Assembly: GCA_964036155.1 (NCBI GenBank)
Contig: OZ038423.1
Location: 6,773,249 to 6,837,248, forward strand
DNA from: Diploscapter coronatus
Lineage: Eukaryota; Nematoda; Chromadorea; Rhabditida; Rhabditidae
Length of the DNA stretch: 64,000 nt
Direction: 5' to 3'
Of this stretch, positions 25,344 to 35,900 are shown in pieces; the stretch's first letter is position 1, and every line of letters starts with the position of its first letter. Below the pieces are notes generated by a model that saw only the letters and a program-made list of their open reading frames with translations, had not been told where the DNA came from and searched no databases. The position numbers were made by a program, and so were the translations under genes.

Positions 25344-26726
25344 TTTTTGCATTTTTTATGGATGGAAAGGAACTTGAAATTTTCTGCAAAATCTTGGAAG
25401 AATTTTGGAAAATGACATCAATGGGATAATTGAATGACAAAGAAATATTTTAAATGGTTGATTGAATTTTTTTAAAATTAGATAGAAAATATGAATAAGA
25501 TACAGTACTGATTGATGCGAGATATGATAGATGAGATTTGTATTGATTGTTCGGAAATTCGCATTGATTGGTAAGATAGATTTCATTGATTGTTAGGAGA
25601 TATTTTGAATTTTGAATTGTGTTTGAGTTTTGCATTGTTTTTGAGCTTTGCATCTCCTTTGTTAGTATTTTTGTTAAATGTGTGTCTGTCTGCTCAAGCT
25701 TAGTTCTCGAATACTAAATATGGTAGACCCCAAGTATTGTACATGGTTGGAAAGGTCTTTTCGTCCTGATGTGCAACGTAAAAAATCTGATTGATTTTAG
25801 TTCAAATGGGTACTTTTACCCAGAAATGGTTTCCCTTATATAGAGTCAGAAGAGAGAAATAGCATGTAACATGGAGAGAGCAAGCAAAAAAGGAAAGAGA
25901 AGAAGAGAAGGTCCAGTGAATCATCGAATTTTTCAGGAATAAAGGCATGCTTCTGTGGAAGAGCGGGTATTATTCCCGACACTCAACAGTACGAGTTACT
26001 GTGAAAAGATGATGTGGGATTATTTTTGCAAAAATTAGCAATATTTCAAAGATTAATTTTCTCCCAAATATTTTATAAGAACTACTTTTTGCGGACATTC
26101 AAATCTTTCATCAGAAATGTAGAAATTCACAAGAATACGATTTTTGCCTGTGATTCAAATTTGTAAATAAATTGTGGGGTACATTTAGTATGAAATCAAT
26201 CAAAATCTGCGCTGAATTTTAGAAACAAAATTGGAATAAACAAAAGTTTATTTAGAATAGAAAGTTTTGATTTGAGCTGAAGTTATTTTTGAAAAGAAGC
26301 TGAGATCTGATCTGAAGTTGTTTCAAGAATATCAAAATCGGAGTTGAAATCATTTCAGAAAGAAAAAGTTTGGAGCTGAACTCAGTTTTAGAAAATCACT
26401 AAGATCTGTGCTGAGACCACTTTAGAAAAATTATTTTATCCTACTTTTTAGTATTTTTATTAAATGTGTCGTCTGTCCACACTTAGTTCTCGAATACTAA
26501 GCATGGTAGACCCAAGTGTTATACATGGTTGGAAAGGTAATTTTGTCCTGATGTGCAACATAAAAAAAACCCGATCGATTTTGGTTCAGGAAATGGGTAC
26601 TTTTACCCAAAAACTATTTCCTTACTTACGGAGGTGTGAAAAAGAATCGAGGAAGAGAGAAAGAGTGGGTGGATAGAGTGGCGGTTCGTTTACAAATTGT
26701 GGCGGGTGTTCATAACCGATTGAGAT

Positions 26727-27858
26727 CAGGGGTGGGCCGGGAGTCGCGGTGTTCGAGAAATTTTAATCCCGATCCCGGTCAAATTTTAGCGGAACTTCCG
26801 ATTTTCAGAATAAGCAAAATAGCCACTTTTTAGCAATTTGACAATGAAATGAATTTTCGACTAAGATGTGTCCCAAAATTATGAACGCACTTTGAGTTCA
26901 AGAGCACTACACCCGCAATACCTGAATTATTCCGGCTCATTTTGTACATAGATTCTCTAATATATTCCTCACATATCTGCAAGGTTTCAGTCCGATTCAA
27001 TTGACTATGCTGTTTCTACGATTTTTTCTGAAAGTATTCCTTAACTATGGAAATTGTCCAAAAAGGTTGAGAAAAGTTTCTCCAAAAACTCCTATTTCTG
27101 AATATAGCTAACCTATCAGAAAACTGATAGCATGGAATGATAAGATCATTATTAGGCTTCCAAAATATCATGATGATTTATAACGAAAAAAATCTATAGG
27201 AGCCTGGAACAGCATTGTTTTAAAATTTCTTTAAAAGGCATATTTTTCCATAATTGAGGCTACGTCGGATGTTTGATGAAGTGTAGATCTCCAGTAACGT
27301 GATGCAAGAGATGTATTTGGTCTCAAAAGAAGCGAAATGGAATATATTTCCAGGATTTATGTCATTCTTCCATATATCATATGAAATTTCCATCCTTTGA
27401 GTTTTTTGAAGAAACTTTCTTAACATTTTCCATAGTTAAGGGATACTTTCAGAAAAAATTGTAGAAACAGCATAGTCAATTGAATAGGACTGAAACCTTG
27501 CAGATATGTGAGGAATATATTAGAGAATCTATGTACAAAATTTGAGCCGGAATAATTCAGGTATTGCGGGTGTAGTGCTCTTGAACTCAAAGTGCGTTCA
27601 TAATTTGAGACAAGCGATTTTTAATTTTGTCGCCAACGAGTCTACCGATGAAGCAATTCAAGTGAAAAGTGGATAGATATTATTCTTCTGCGAGCTTGAT
27701 AATATAAAAATTATTATTTAACTTTTGATAGCATTAGCGCCAGTCGGAACATTGCAAAAAGAGGGGTGCGTTCATAATTTGAGACACACCTTATAAGGTT
27801 TATTATACCTTGAAAATGCTAGAAATTAAAAGAGACTCTCGGTCCCGGTCCATCCCTG
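26727..27858. mobile_element. hAT-like MITE, itself interrupted by a Tc1/mariner-like MITE
   Basis: The left end is CAGGGGTGGGCCGGGA. The right end read inward is CAGGGATGGACCGGGA. Both are flanked by ATTGAGAT (26719-26726 and 27860-27867), an 8-bp target duplication as in hAT elements, with one extra A on the right side. Without the inner element it is about 200 bp and has no ORF. Confidence 0.7.
26864..27791. mobile_element. Tc1/mariner-like MITE with long inverted arms (928 bp)
   Basis: It is flanked by TA on both sides (26862-26863, 27792-27793). The ends are AGATGTGTCCCAAAATTATG and, inward from the right, AGGTGTGTCTCAAATTATGA. Long near-identical arms (about 184 bp, 26867-27050 against 27428-27611, with weaker similarity for ~40 bp more) surround a ~380-bp loop. 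A further tail of ~180 bp ends in another copy of the terminal repeat. No transposase ORF is present. Confidence 0.75.
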
Positions 27859-29306
27859 AATTGAGATACTATAATACGATCATAACTCAGAAGTCTTTTT
27901 GGAAAGATTATCCACTGAAACTTTAATGATAAAACCCATCTTTTTGGTGAGAAAGTGACAAAAACTCGTGGAAAGGATAATCAAGCACATGGGGAATCGG
28001 AGTCTGAAGTTTATTTTCACTTTTGGACTACACAATTGTGGGTATTTACATATGAACAGAGCACGCCTGCTATTTTAGAATTTGATTGGCAAATGACTAA
28101 GATTGATAAAGTAGGATAACCAAGTACGGAGCATCCGAATCTGACATATTTCCTTTTTAGTAAAATTGCTGAGTGTGTCTGAGCTTAGATCTCGATACCT
28201 GATTGTGAACAAGGAAGCCCACAGATGATTCGAAGTGTAATCGTGACCCGTGTGCAACGTAGTTTTTTTTTATCGCGATTTGATTTTTTAGTTAGCATAA
28301 ATGCTAATTTTTGACTTCACCGTTAGTTTCTTCTCTGATGAAAAATTAAATAATGGGTAGTCGTTATCCATTAGCCGACATATTTTGGCCTTGAAAGGTG
28401 ATCTCCAGATAGTGGAAAACGAGATCAACGAGAATGGGAATTCCAAATCACTACTATCAGTATTTTTGTAGTGTGTTGTCTGTTTGTCCAAGCTTATATC
28501 TAGAGATGTGATCATCTAATTGAGATGGGGTTTGTACCGAAAGATGCGCAATCTTCCCGCGGTGTGCAACGTATAGGTTTTGTTTGGGTTTGATCAGATA
28601 ATTGGGCAATTATCCTTATATTAGAAGTGATTTTGCCTTTAGTGAATCGATTCTTTTTGTATTTTTATGGATGAAAAGGAACTTGAAATTTTTGAAGACT
28701 CAGAAAATGACATCAATGGGATAATTGAATGATGACAAAGAAATATTTGAAATGATTGATTGAATTTTTTTAATTGGATAGTTTTAGTTTTATGGTTTGA
28801 TGAATTTTCAGGAGGGGAGAGCTATGAAATTAAAAATTTTGATAGTGTGAGAGAGTATGAGCATGAAAATGAGAAATGCAACAAATGCAATGCATTCTAA
28901 TTTAGAAACAAAATTGTTTTGGTGCTGGAGTTGGTGTTGTTTTGTTTTGATAGTCTTTGGTTTGCATCAGAGATGTTGGCGGTGCAGAAATGGCGCACCG
29001 CACCGCATCACAAAATCAAAAAAGTTCCACTCATCGTACCGCAAACATCCCTGTTTCGCACTTTTGCGAAGCAAAAGTCCTAGCCGAAGGGGGCCGCGAA
29101 GCGGCCCCTGAAGGCTAGTGCTATAATATGACCGTAGAAAATTTCATCGCATGTTATCGTTTGAGCAAATCTAATTGGAAGAGGAAGAGCAGGTGCTGTT
29201 TGCCATTTTCCGTCTGTAAAAATCTGAATAAATTATTTCATGGACTTTCATTCGATCTTCTTACATCAACTCGATTCGTATCTTCCTTTGATTTTGGATC
29301 CCATTC

Positions 29307-29372
29307 ACCCAAATAAAAATTACTGCGACAGTAAATTTTTTATTTTACTGTGACATTGATTCTTATTTGGGT
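29307..29372. repeat. 66-bp imperfect palindrome at the pseudogene breakpoint
   Basis: Arms ACCCAAATAAAAATTACTG and ATTCTTATTTGGGT (with CAGTAAA/TTTTACTG inside) can form one long hairpin, and the left arm contains its own small palindrome TTACTG-CGA-CAGTAA. It starts where the kelch homology ends. Confidence 0.65.
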
Positions 29373-29987
29373 CCCACCCCAGAAAAGTACTTGCGCTCTC
29401 TATTTCTAAATTCAATAATGTTTAACTAATTAATCTTTACAGTAAGACAAATATTTATTCAAGTTGAACAAACAGGTATCCTGTTTCTTTAGTTAAAAGT
29501 ACCAATATTACAAAATTTAAAGCTTCAATGACAAGACTAATTTGAGAAAGATAACAGGGATATCAAAGTGTTGAACTCCAAGAGGCCCCAAAAACAGTCA
29601 ACATTTTCATGAAAACCTTCAAATGTCAAGATAAAGCTAAAATGCATATTCATGAAAAACGTGTGTAGATAAGTAGGTATATGGAGAATGATGGAAAAAA
29701 TGACTAGTTCATACGGGCTAATGAGACAGATGAAGGAAAATTTAATCGCATCACGATTAGAAATGGATGGTTTGGATTTTCTTTCGCCTTCTCAATGATT
29801 CCTTTTTGCGATTGTTTAAATCATGAGTCGTAAGTTCAGTGGAGAAAACCTAAATTCACGACAGCATTTTCATGTTCAGTGCAATCCTTTTCCAAATTGC
29901 TATGCTAATGCAATATTCTGTGATTTGAATAAATTGTAATAATTCAGCTGAAGCCAAAGAATTGCATTATAATTCGAATAAACAAAC
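29373..29987. other. Intergenic, downstream of the beta-glucuronidase gene
   Basis: This is AT-rich DNA with no convincing ORF or repeat. It should hold the beta-glucuronidase 3' UTR (minus strand). Confidence 0.5.
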
Positions 29988-32900
29988 CTAGTGATGATAG
30001 TGGTAGTGGTACCGATATCGATGTGTGGTGTACTGTCTGATATGCTCGGTTTGATCCAGCAATCCCAGATATCGCTTCCTTAAAGTGTAAGCCGCCATCT
30101 TTGCTTGACGATTTCGAGTGAAAATGCCTTTGTGATTGCCGACAGCGCGGGTTGTTGCTAAAATTCATGCGTGTAGCTCTTGATAAATTTAATTTGGTTA
30201 ATCATTATTAATTGATTTACAAATGACTGAGTAATAAAAGTCTACGAAATTTTAGTTTCTTCAAAATAATTTATGTTGCTGTGTTTGTGGTTTGATTTCG
30301 GAATTTCGATAACTTTAAGTCGATTTTTGACTTCAAGTTCACTTTCAATTTTTTATTTGGATTTCAAACCCTCGTTCTCAAAATTTGATTATAATGAACT
30401 TTCGGCTGTTTCCATTTTTAATTCGAAATATATATTTTTTAATTAGAGTTTTGCGCTAACTGTTAGATATATGAATCAAATTTGAGATAATTGAATGTAA
30501 GGATATTATCCAAGGTTAACTAGTATCAGTGTGATATTGAAGATAATAATCCTCACAATATTGCCATATTAAAATTTCAAATGTTTTGTCGTTTGGATAC
30601 TAACGGAATGACGATTTAAAATGCGACTTACACATTCCAGTCATGAAGTCCGCGAAATTCCAGATCATTTCACCAGCCAAGATGTTCTGCTGTCGAAGAA
30701 CGTCGAATGCTTCGTGGGTCTTCATGATGATCTCGTTTTGGTATTGCTCGGAGAAATCGACTGATGGCTCCTGAATTTAAAAACGCTTGATGCATGAATA
30801 TGTGGGGAGGGAAAGTAACAAATTTTTATCATAATTTTTTAAAATTTGATCTAAACGAAATCTTTCATAAAATGGCGCTTGAAATTTGATCTAAACATTA
30901 TTTATAATTTTGGATGAAAGTTATCACGATCTCTTCCATGCTTGCTTTCTAAATATTTATCGAAAGGAAGATTATAGTAGATTGACCTGATTAAGCCCCG
31001 CAATGCTGTCAGCCCCATATTCAGTTATGATGATAGGTTTCCTGAAGATTTCCTTCCACTGCGCGATGTCATAAATCAGACTCGAATTGACCCAATCCAG
31101 GCTGCCCATGTTTATGTACCAGCCGTAGTAACGATTCACACAGATTATATCCAGTAGGTCAGCCTAAAATTTTTAACATTATTGATTGGTGTCTACATAT
31201 TTTATGAATGAGTTTAGATGAAGATCTGTGATGCATGAGAACCTTCTATCCTGATTGAGCTTGAATTTTTTTCATTATGAAACTGAAAATTATTTGAATT
31301 TTATACCGCTCCGATGGATGAATATTCTTTAATTTTTACAAGGTTATAATGGAACAAAAAATTTGCAGTAATATATGTTTAAAATGCTAGTTTTTGCATC
31401 GATTGCAAACCTAATTTGTCGAGAATTTAGTTTTCTTCCCTTCAAAAATTGAAAAACATTCAGATATCAGCATTTGCTCTAAAGTCTATGCCACTGTATT
31501 TTTGTATAGAAAAAATAGAAGAAAATATTTTTCTTACCGTCTGATCATTTCCTGAATTAGTAGGTCCATAGACAGTCGTTACAGGTCTGGTTGGATCGAG
31601 AGCGTGTGCAGTGTCTACCAGAGCTCTAAAATTGAATGATAATCATACAAAATAGTGTGATAACGATTTAGATTTTTTGCCACACTTTCGTATTATAACT
31701 TCAAAATAATTATGAAAAAGCTGGATGATGTATCTTTCTATCCCATATTTCCTGTAACGTGGGAAAATTTGTAAGTGATAATGAATTAAAGTTGTCGAAA
31801 ATAACCTCACTTGAAATAGTTTCGACTTTCTTTCTTCTCGGTATGTGGCTCATTAGCCAAACTCCACATGATAATCGATGGATGATTCTTGTCTCTGCTG
31901 ACCAAGTCTTCTAACATCTTGATGTGAAGCAGATTGTTGGCTTTGGGAAATCCTCTGAAATTTGTGTACGTTTTCTTTCCAAACTACCTAAATAAACTCA
32001 TCATTTTTAGAAAACTTAATTCGGTTTTTATCAGGAAAAGTTACACGATTTAGAACCTTCCACATTCTATAATGAAAAGTTCCAGGAAAAAAATAACTCA
32101 GGATCACGAAAGAGTTCAAAATTCAGCAAAATTATGAAAAAAATGAAGATCACATCTTATTTAAAAACGGAATTAGCATTATTCGACACGAATTGAAATA
32201 AATAATGCTTTTTTATTTTTCATACCGTTTTTCACTGAAATCTGGCCCTGGCTCTCAGTTTTCTAGCTTTTCATTCGCTCTCTTACTTTCGAATATTCTC
32301 TCGCTCTTTCTTTTTCCGAGACATCTAGCTTTAGACGTCGAACAAAGTATGACGACTGTAGCGTAATGGTAAGATCACTAGGCTTAGAAATACAATTTGG
32401 TAATAGTTACGACTTTCTCCTATTCAATCGTTCTTGGTAAATATTGAGCAGATAAACAAGAGAACGTTTGAGAAAATGAGAAGCTAGAAAAACGAGAGAC
32501 AGGACCAGATTTCGGTGAAATACAGAATAAATGCTAATTCTCACTTAAGCCCAACAGCAGGTGTCTCAGCGATAATAGCGATTCCCCTTCTGTCATTCTC
32601 GCGCATTCTCTCCTCATCGTAGGGATAGTGTGTGGTTCTGTAGCAATTGCCTCCCATCCATTCCAGCAGATTCAAGTCTTTCGTCATCACGGCTCGGTCG
32701 AATCCTCGGCCGTGGATCTAAAAGATTCTATTACTTGAGAACTTAGGCTAGTTTAGAGTTTCAATATCATAAAGTTGATATCTATTTTACCTCGTCTAGA
32801 GAATAACAGTAGGTTTTGATACCTGTATTTTCACTATTCCATCGATGTTCTCGAAATTTCACTTTGCGAAATGGATTTTAGATTTCATGTTTTGGAATTG

Positions 32901-35900
32901 AAACAGATAATGATGTGGTTTTTAGTGCCCTATGATATTATGACGAACAAAAATATTCAAAATAGTTGATACTCTGTTGAAAATTTTCCCTCAACATTTT
33001 CTGCCTATTCAGTGGAATTAGGGGCATCCCAAACAATCTCGTCATTATTGTTCCTCTAATGCTTCACAGCGGTTGCCAGTTTCTTATGCAAACAAATGAC
33101 TGACCTCGAAATCCTCATGCATTCCGAATCCAATGCAATAGAAAGGCCTGTCGTTGATGAAGATCTTGTCCTGAGACCAGGTGACTGTTCGGAAGCCGAA
33201 CACCTCTCGATAGATGTCCACTACTTGACTGTTCACGATCAATTTAGCCTGAAACATCAATATTCCGCAAGGGAATAATTTCTTATGCATTTCATTTCAT
33301 CTTACTGGCTGATTCTCTTCTTATGGTGGTTTTTCGATTGAAAATACAAATCTGGTACATTTCGAACTGCGAATTTTCAAAATTTGAGCGCAAAATTGGC
33401 TCTCACACCTATACGGAATAGAAATTGATCAGAATTCCTTTCCGAAATAAAATCGAAATGGACATTTCCACTCATTTGAAAGTTTCGTAATTCAGATAGA
33501 ATAAATTTCACGAACTTTTTTCTTTCAAAATAATAATGTTCCAGATCTTCTAACAGGATTGAAATCCAGAATGTCAAAATCCTTCGTGAATTAGATTTTT
33601 CAGAATCAAAATCAGAAATTCAAGATATGCCTGGCCCAATCGTTGATATCATTGAGAGCGTACCTCAAAAACATATAGACTAGGATTGCCCATTCCTCTG
33701 GGCCACCAAGGACGAACTCCATCCACCTGGCCTTTGCCTTCTGCACCACTGCCAGAATACACCTGAAGTTATGGGGATTAGAATATAAGTTTGCAATGAA
33801 AAGAAAAACATGCTTCATTTTCATCGTCGTCCAGAATTCGAAATTCTATTTCGTCAACATCGCCGGTTGATACTTCATAGATGAAGGAGCCTGGAAAATG
33901 ATAGATTATTGTCAAAATTTGGAATAGGAGCATTTAAATATTTGGAGGAGATATTATTTCTTGAGCGGAGGTTGATCTTCAGAAAACTTTAGAGTTGACT
34001 GCATGAGAAAATCATGCTTGTCTTTATTCTGTATCTGTACGAGTTTAATGTAAAGAGAATTCACTCTGATAAATCCCGTTTCAGGTTTATTATACTGATA
34101 CACCTTTACTCTTTTCATTCAGAGAATCATTTGGGTGAAGTTTTTAATAATGAAATAAAGTTAAACCTCTGATTATAATTGGAATCTCACTATTTTACTA
34201 ATTTTCTACCTCTATGTTCAGCCATGATGTGGATGTCCTTGATGTGCTTCTTCGCGACTTTGATAATGAAGACACTCCTCAGAATGCCCGCATAATTGAA
34301 GAAGTCGAAATTGCCGATGTCTGTGAAGGCGCCTTCGGGAGCGCGGGTCAACTAAACCAGATTTTGCTGAACGAATATCAGAAACACTAATTACCGTCCA
34401 ATTTCCGATTACTTTCGGCTGAAGGTTGTAGTAATTGAAATCACCCTGCGGAATTGTTGACCAAGACAGAGTATTGTTTACAGCTACGGTTATCTGAATG
34501 CTCAATATCTTTCACTGCCTTTTTGCTGTAAGTTTTGCATTTTCATTGGGGATCCTTAGAAGTGCATCATGAACAATGGTGTAGAACTAGATCTGAGCAC
34601 CGACAGTTTTCAAATTCCATTTTCTCTTCATGGATTCTTTCTTATTTATTTCATAAATGCAGAAGTTTCATTTCATTAAAAAAAACAATTTGCAAGATTA
34701 TCTACGTCTGACAGTAAAAATTGGTTCCAAACTAGGTTTTATAAATCTTGATCGATTTCAATTTTAGCGCATCTTTATCATCAAACTGCACGCAACATCA
34801 CATGTAATTTGTTTAAAAACGATTATGATATCTAGGGTAAAAAACTTGAATTTGCCCGTCATACCTTATTGGCTGACCCGTATAGCAGTCTGTCAGTGAC
34901 TTCGACTTCGAATGGAAGATGACCACCTACGTGGGAAATTAGCTCTTGTCCATTCAGATACTAAAACAAAAAAACCTTTGAATAAAATGAATCGTATCTT
35001 GAATAGTATTTTTCAAACACAATTTTAAGATAACTATACTTTCTAAACATTTCTGTAAATCTTACAACAGTCGCATAGTAGTTGACACTGGAAAATCGAA
35101 GAAAATGACGCATTCCGACATCTCTTTCGGGCACTATGTGCATTTTTTCGTACCTAAACAGGACATTTGAATATGTTAAAGTCAATATTTGAAATTTGCA
35201 TTGAATTTTTCAAATATATCCATTTTCGCACCTTTTCCCCTAATGATTCGTCTTTGAGGATAGAAAAATCAAAGATATTTTGCCTACCAAACCCATCCGA
35301 TGTGATCCCGCAATGTTGCATCCGCAGTCATGTCGTTGTAGGCACATGGTACTGGCATTACAGATGCATTCTACAAGACATAGGCCGTTATTTTCGGTAC
35401 ATTTTTAAAAAATATTTTTGGTTGTTTTTCCAATTTTGCTTATCTATCTTCTATCGCTCCGTAAAATTAGTTGAATACTTCAATGAAAATTTTTAATAGT
35501 TTTGATAATGTATCAATAAGCGATAATAGATTTCAGCTACGTACATAAATTAAAACAAAAACACATGACGGTTTCACCTTGAACAATCTACACTACGTGA
35601 ACTGCAAAATAGATCGAAATTTAACGGAATTCAAAGGGACTTCAAAAGTAAAAGCACGTGATTAAAGGTGAAAGGGTTCATTTAAAAATAACGCAATTTG
35701 AACTTCGAATATGTCTTTAATTTCCATATTTCAATACGGAAATGATCACCGAAAATTTGTGCAGAGCCCTTCGATTCCAGAGATTCCTCTTGCCGATGTC
35801 GAGTCCATTTGTGGGCTCTCTCACAAACGACCACAAACCGTCCAACGAATCGTATGTACGCTTTTCATTGTTCTGCAAATATAAACTATTGCATAACACA

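Larger units (their letters stand above)
24842..28790 (+). repeat. Dispersed direct repeats inside the Helitron (six units)
   Basis: The units carry GTGTGTCTGTC-like text, a diverged middle, then GTGTGCAACGTA or close variants at about 24941, 25104, 25769, 26552, 28250 and 28561. Three units end with the small palindrome GGGTACTTTTACCC (24983, 25808, 26595). The units near 25100-25490 and 28560-28790 extend over 230 bp and differ by a ~155-bp segment with the tRNA-like sequence. The unit at 26439 begins A|TCCTACTTTTTAG, like the element's own 5' end. Confidence 0.75.
24824..29118 (+). mobile_element. Non-autonomous Helitron (4,295 bp)
   Basis: The left end begins TCCTACTCTTTAG directly after an A. 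The right end is CTAG followed by T, preceded by a GC-rich hairpin (GGGGGCCGC-GAA-GCGGCCCC, 29085-29107 region). Joining the flanks gives GAATA+TGCTATAAT, exactly the uninterrupted sequence in the paralogous intron at 22727-22740. Insertion is therefore between A and T with no target duplication, the Helitron hallmark. No Rep/helicase ORF is present, so it must be mobilised in trans. It carries six diverged direct repeats and a nested pair of MITEs. Confidence 0.88.
24461..29312 (-). pseudogene. 5'-truncated tandem copy of the kelch gene, split by a Helitron
   Basis: It matches exons 9 (24605-24461), 8 (24794-24647), 7 (29223-29133) and part of 6 (~29312-29265) of the kelch gene at 22369. Exons 1-5, including the membrane span, are missing, and homology stops at a hairpin near 29307. 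The remaining exons keep frame and splice sites. However, the hallmark GGW has become GGR and the final IGGT has become IRG before the stop, and exon 8 has roughly as many replacement as silent changes (6 against 4 in a hand comparison). It is probably non-functional. The Helitron lies in the intron between exons 7 and 8. Confidence 0.8.

Noticed and set aside
24842..26610. Possible CRISPR-like or satellite array from the spaced GTGCAACGTA repeats
   Set aside because: The units are long, diverged and irregularly spaced, with no equal spacers, and they lie inside a Helitron in a eukaryotic genome.
24824..29118. Autonomous transposon or endogenous virus coding region in the inserted segment
   Set aside because: No open frame longer than about 90 codons and no Rep, helicase, transposase, integrase or capsid motif on either strand.
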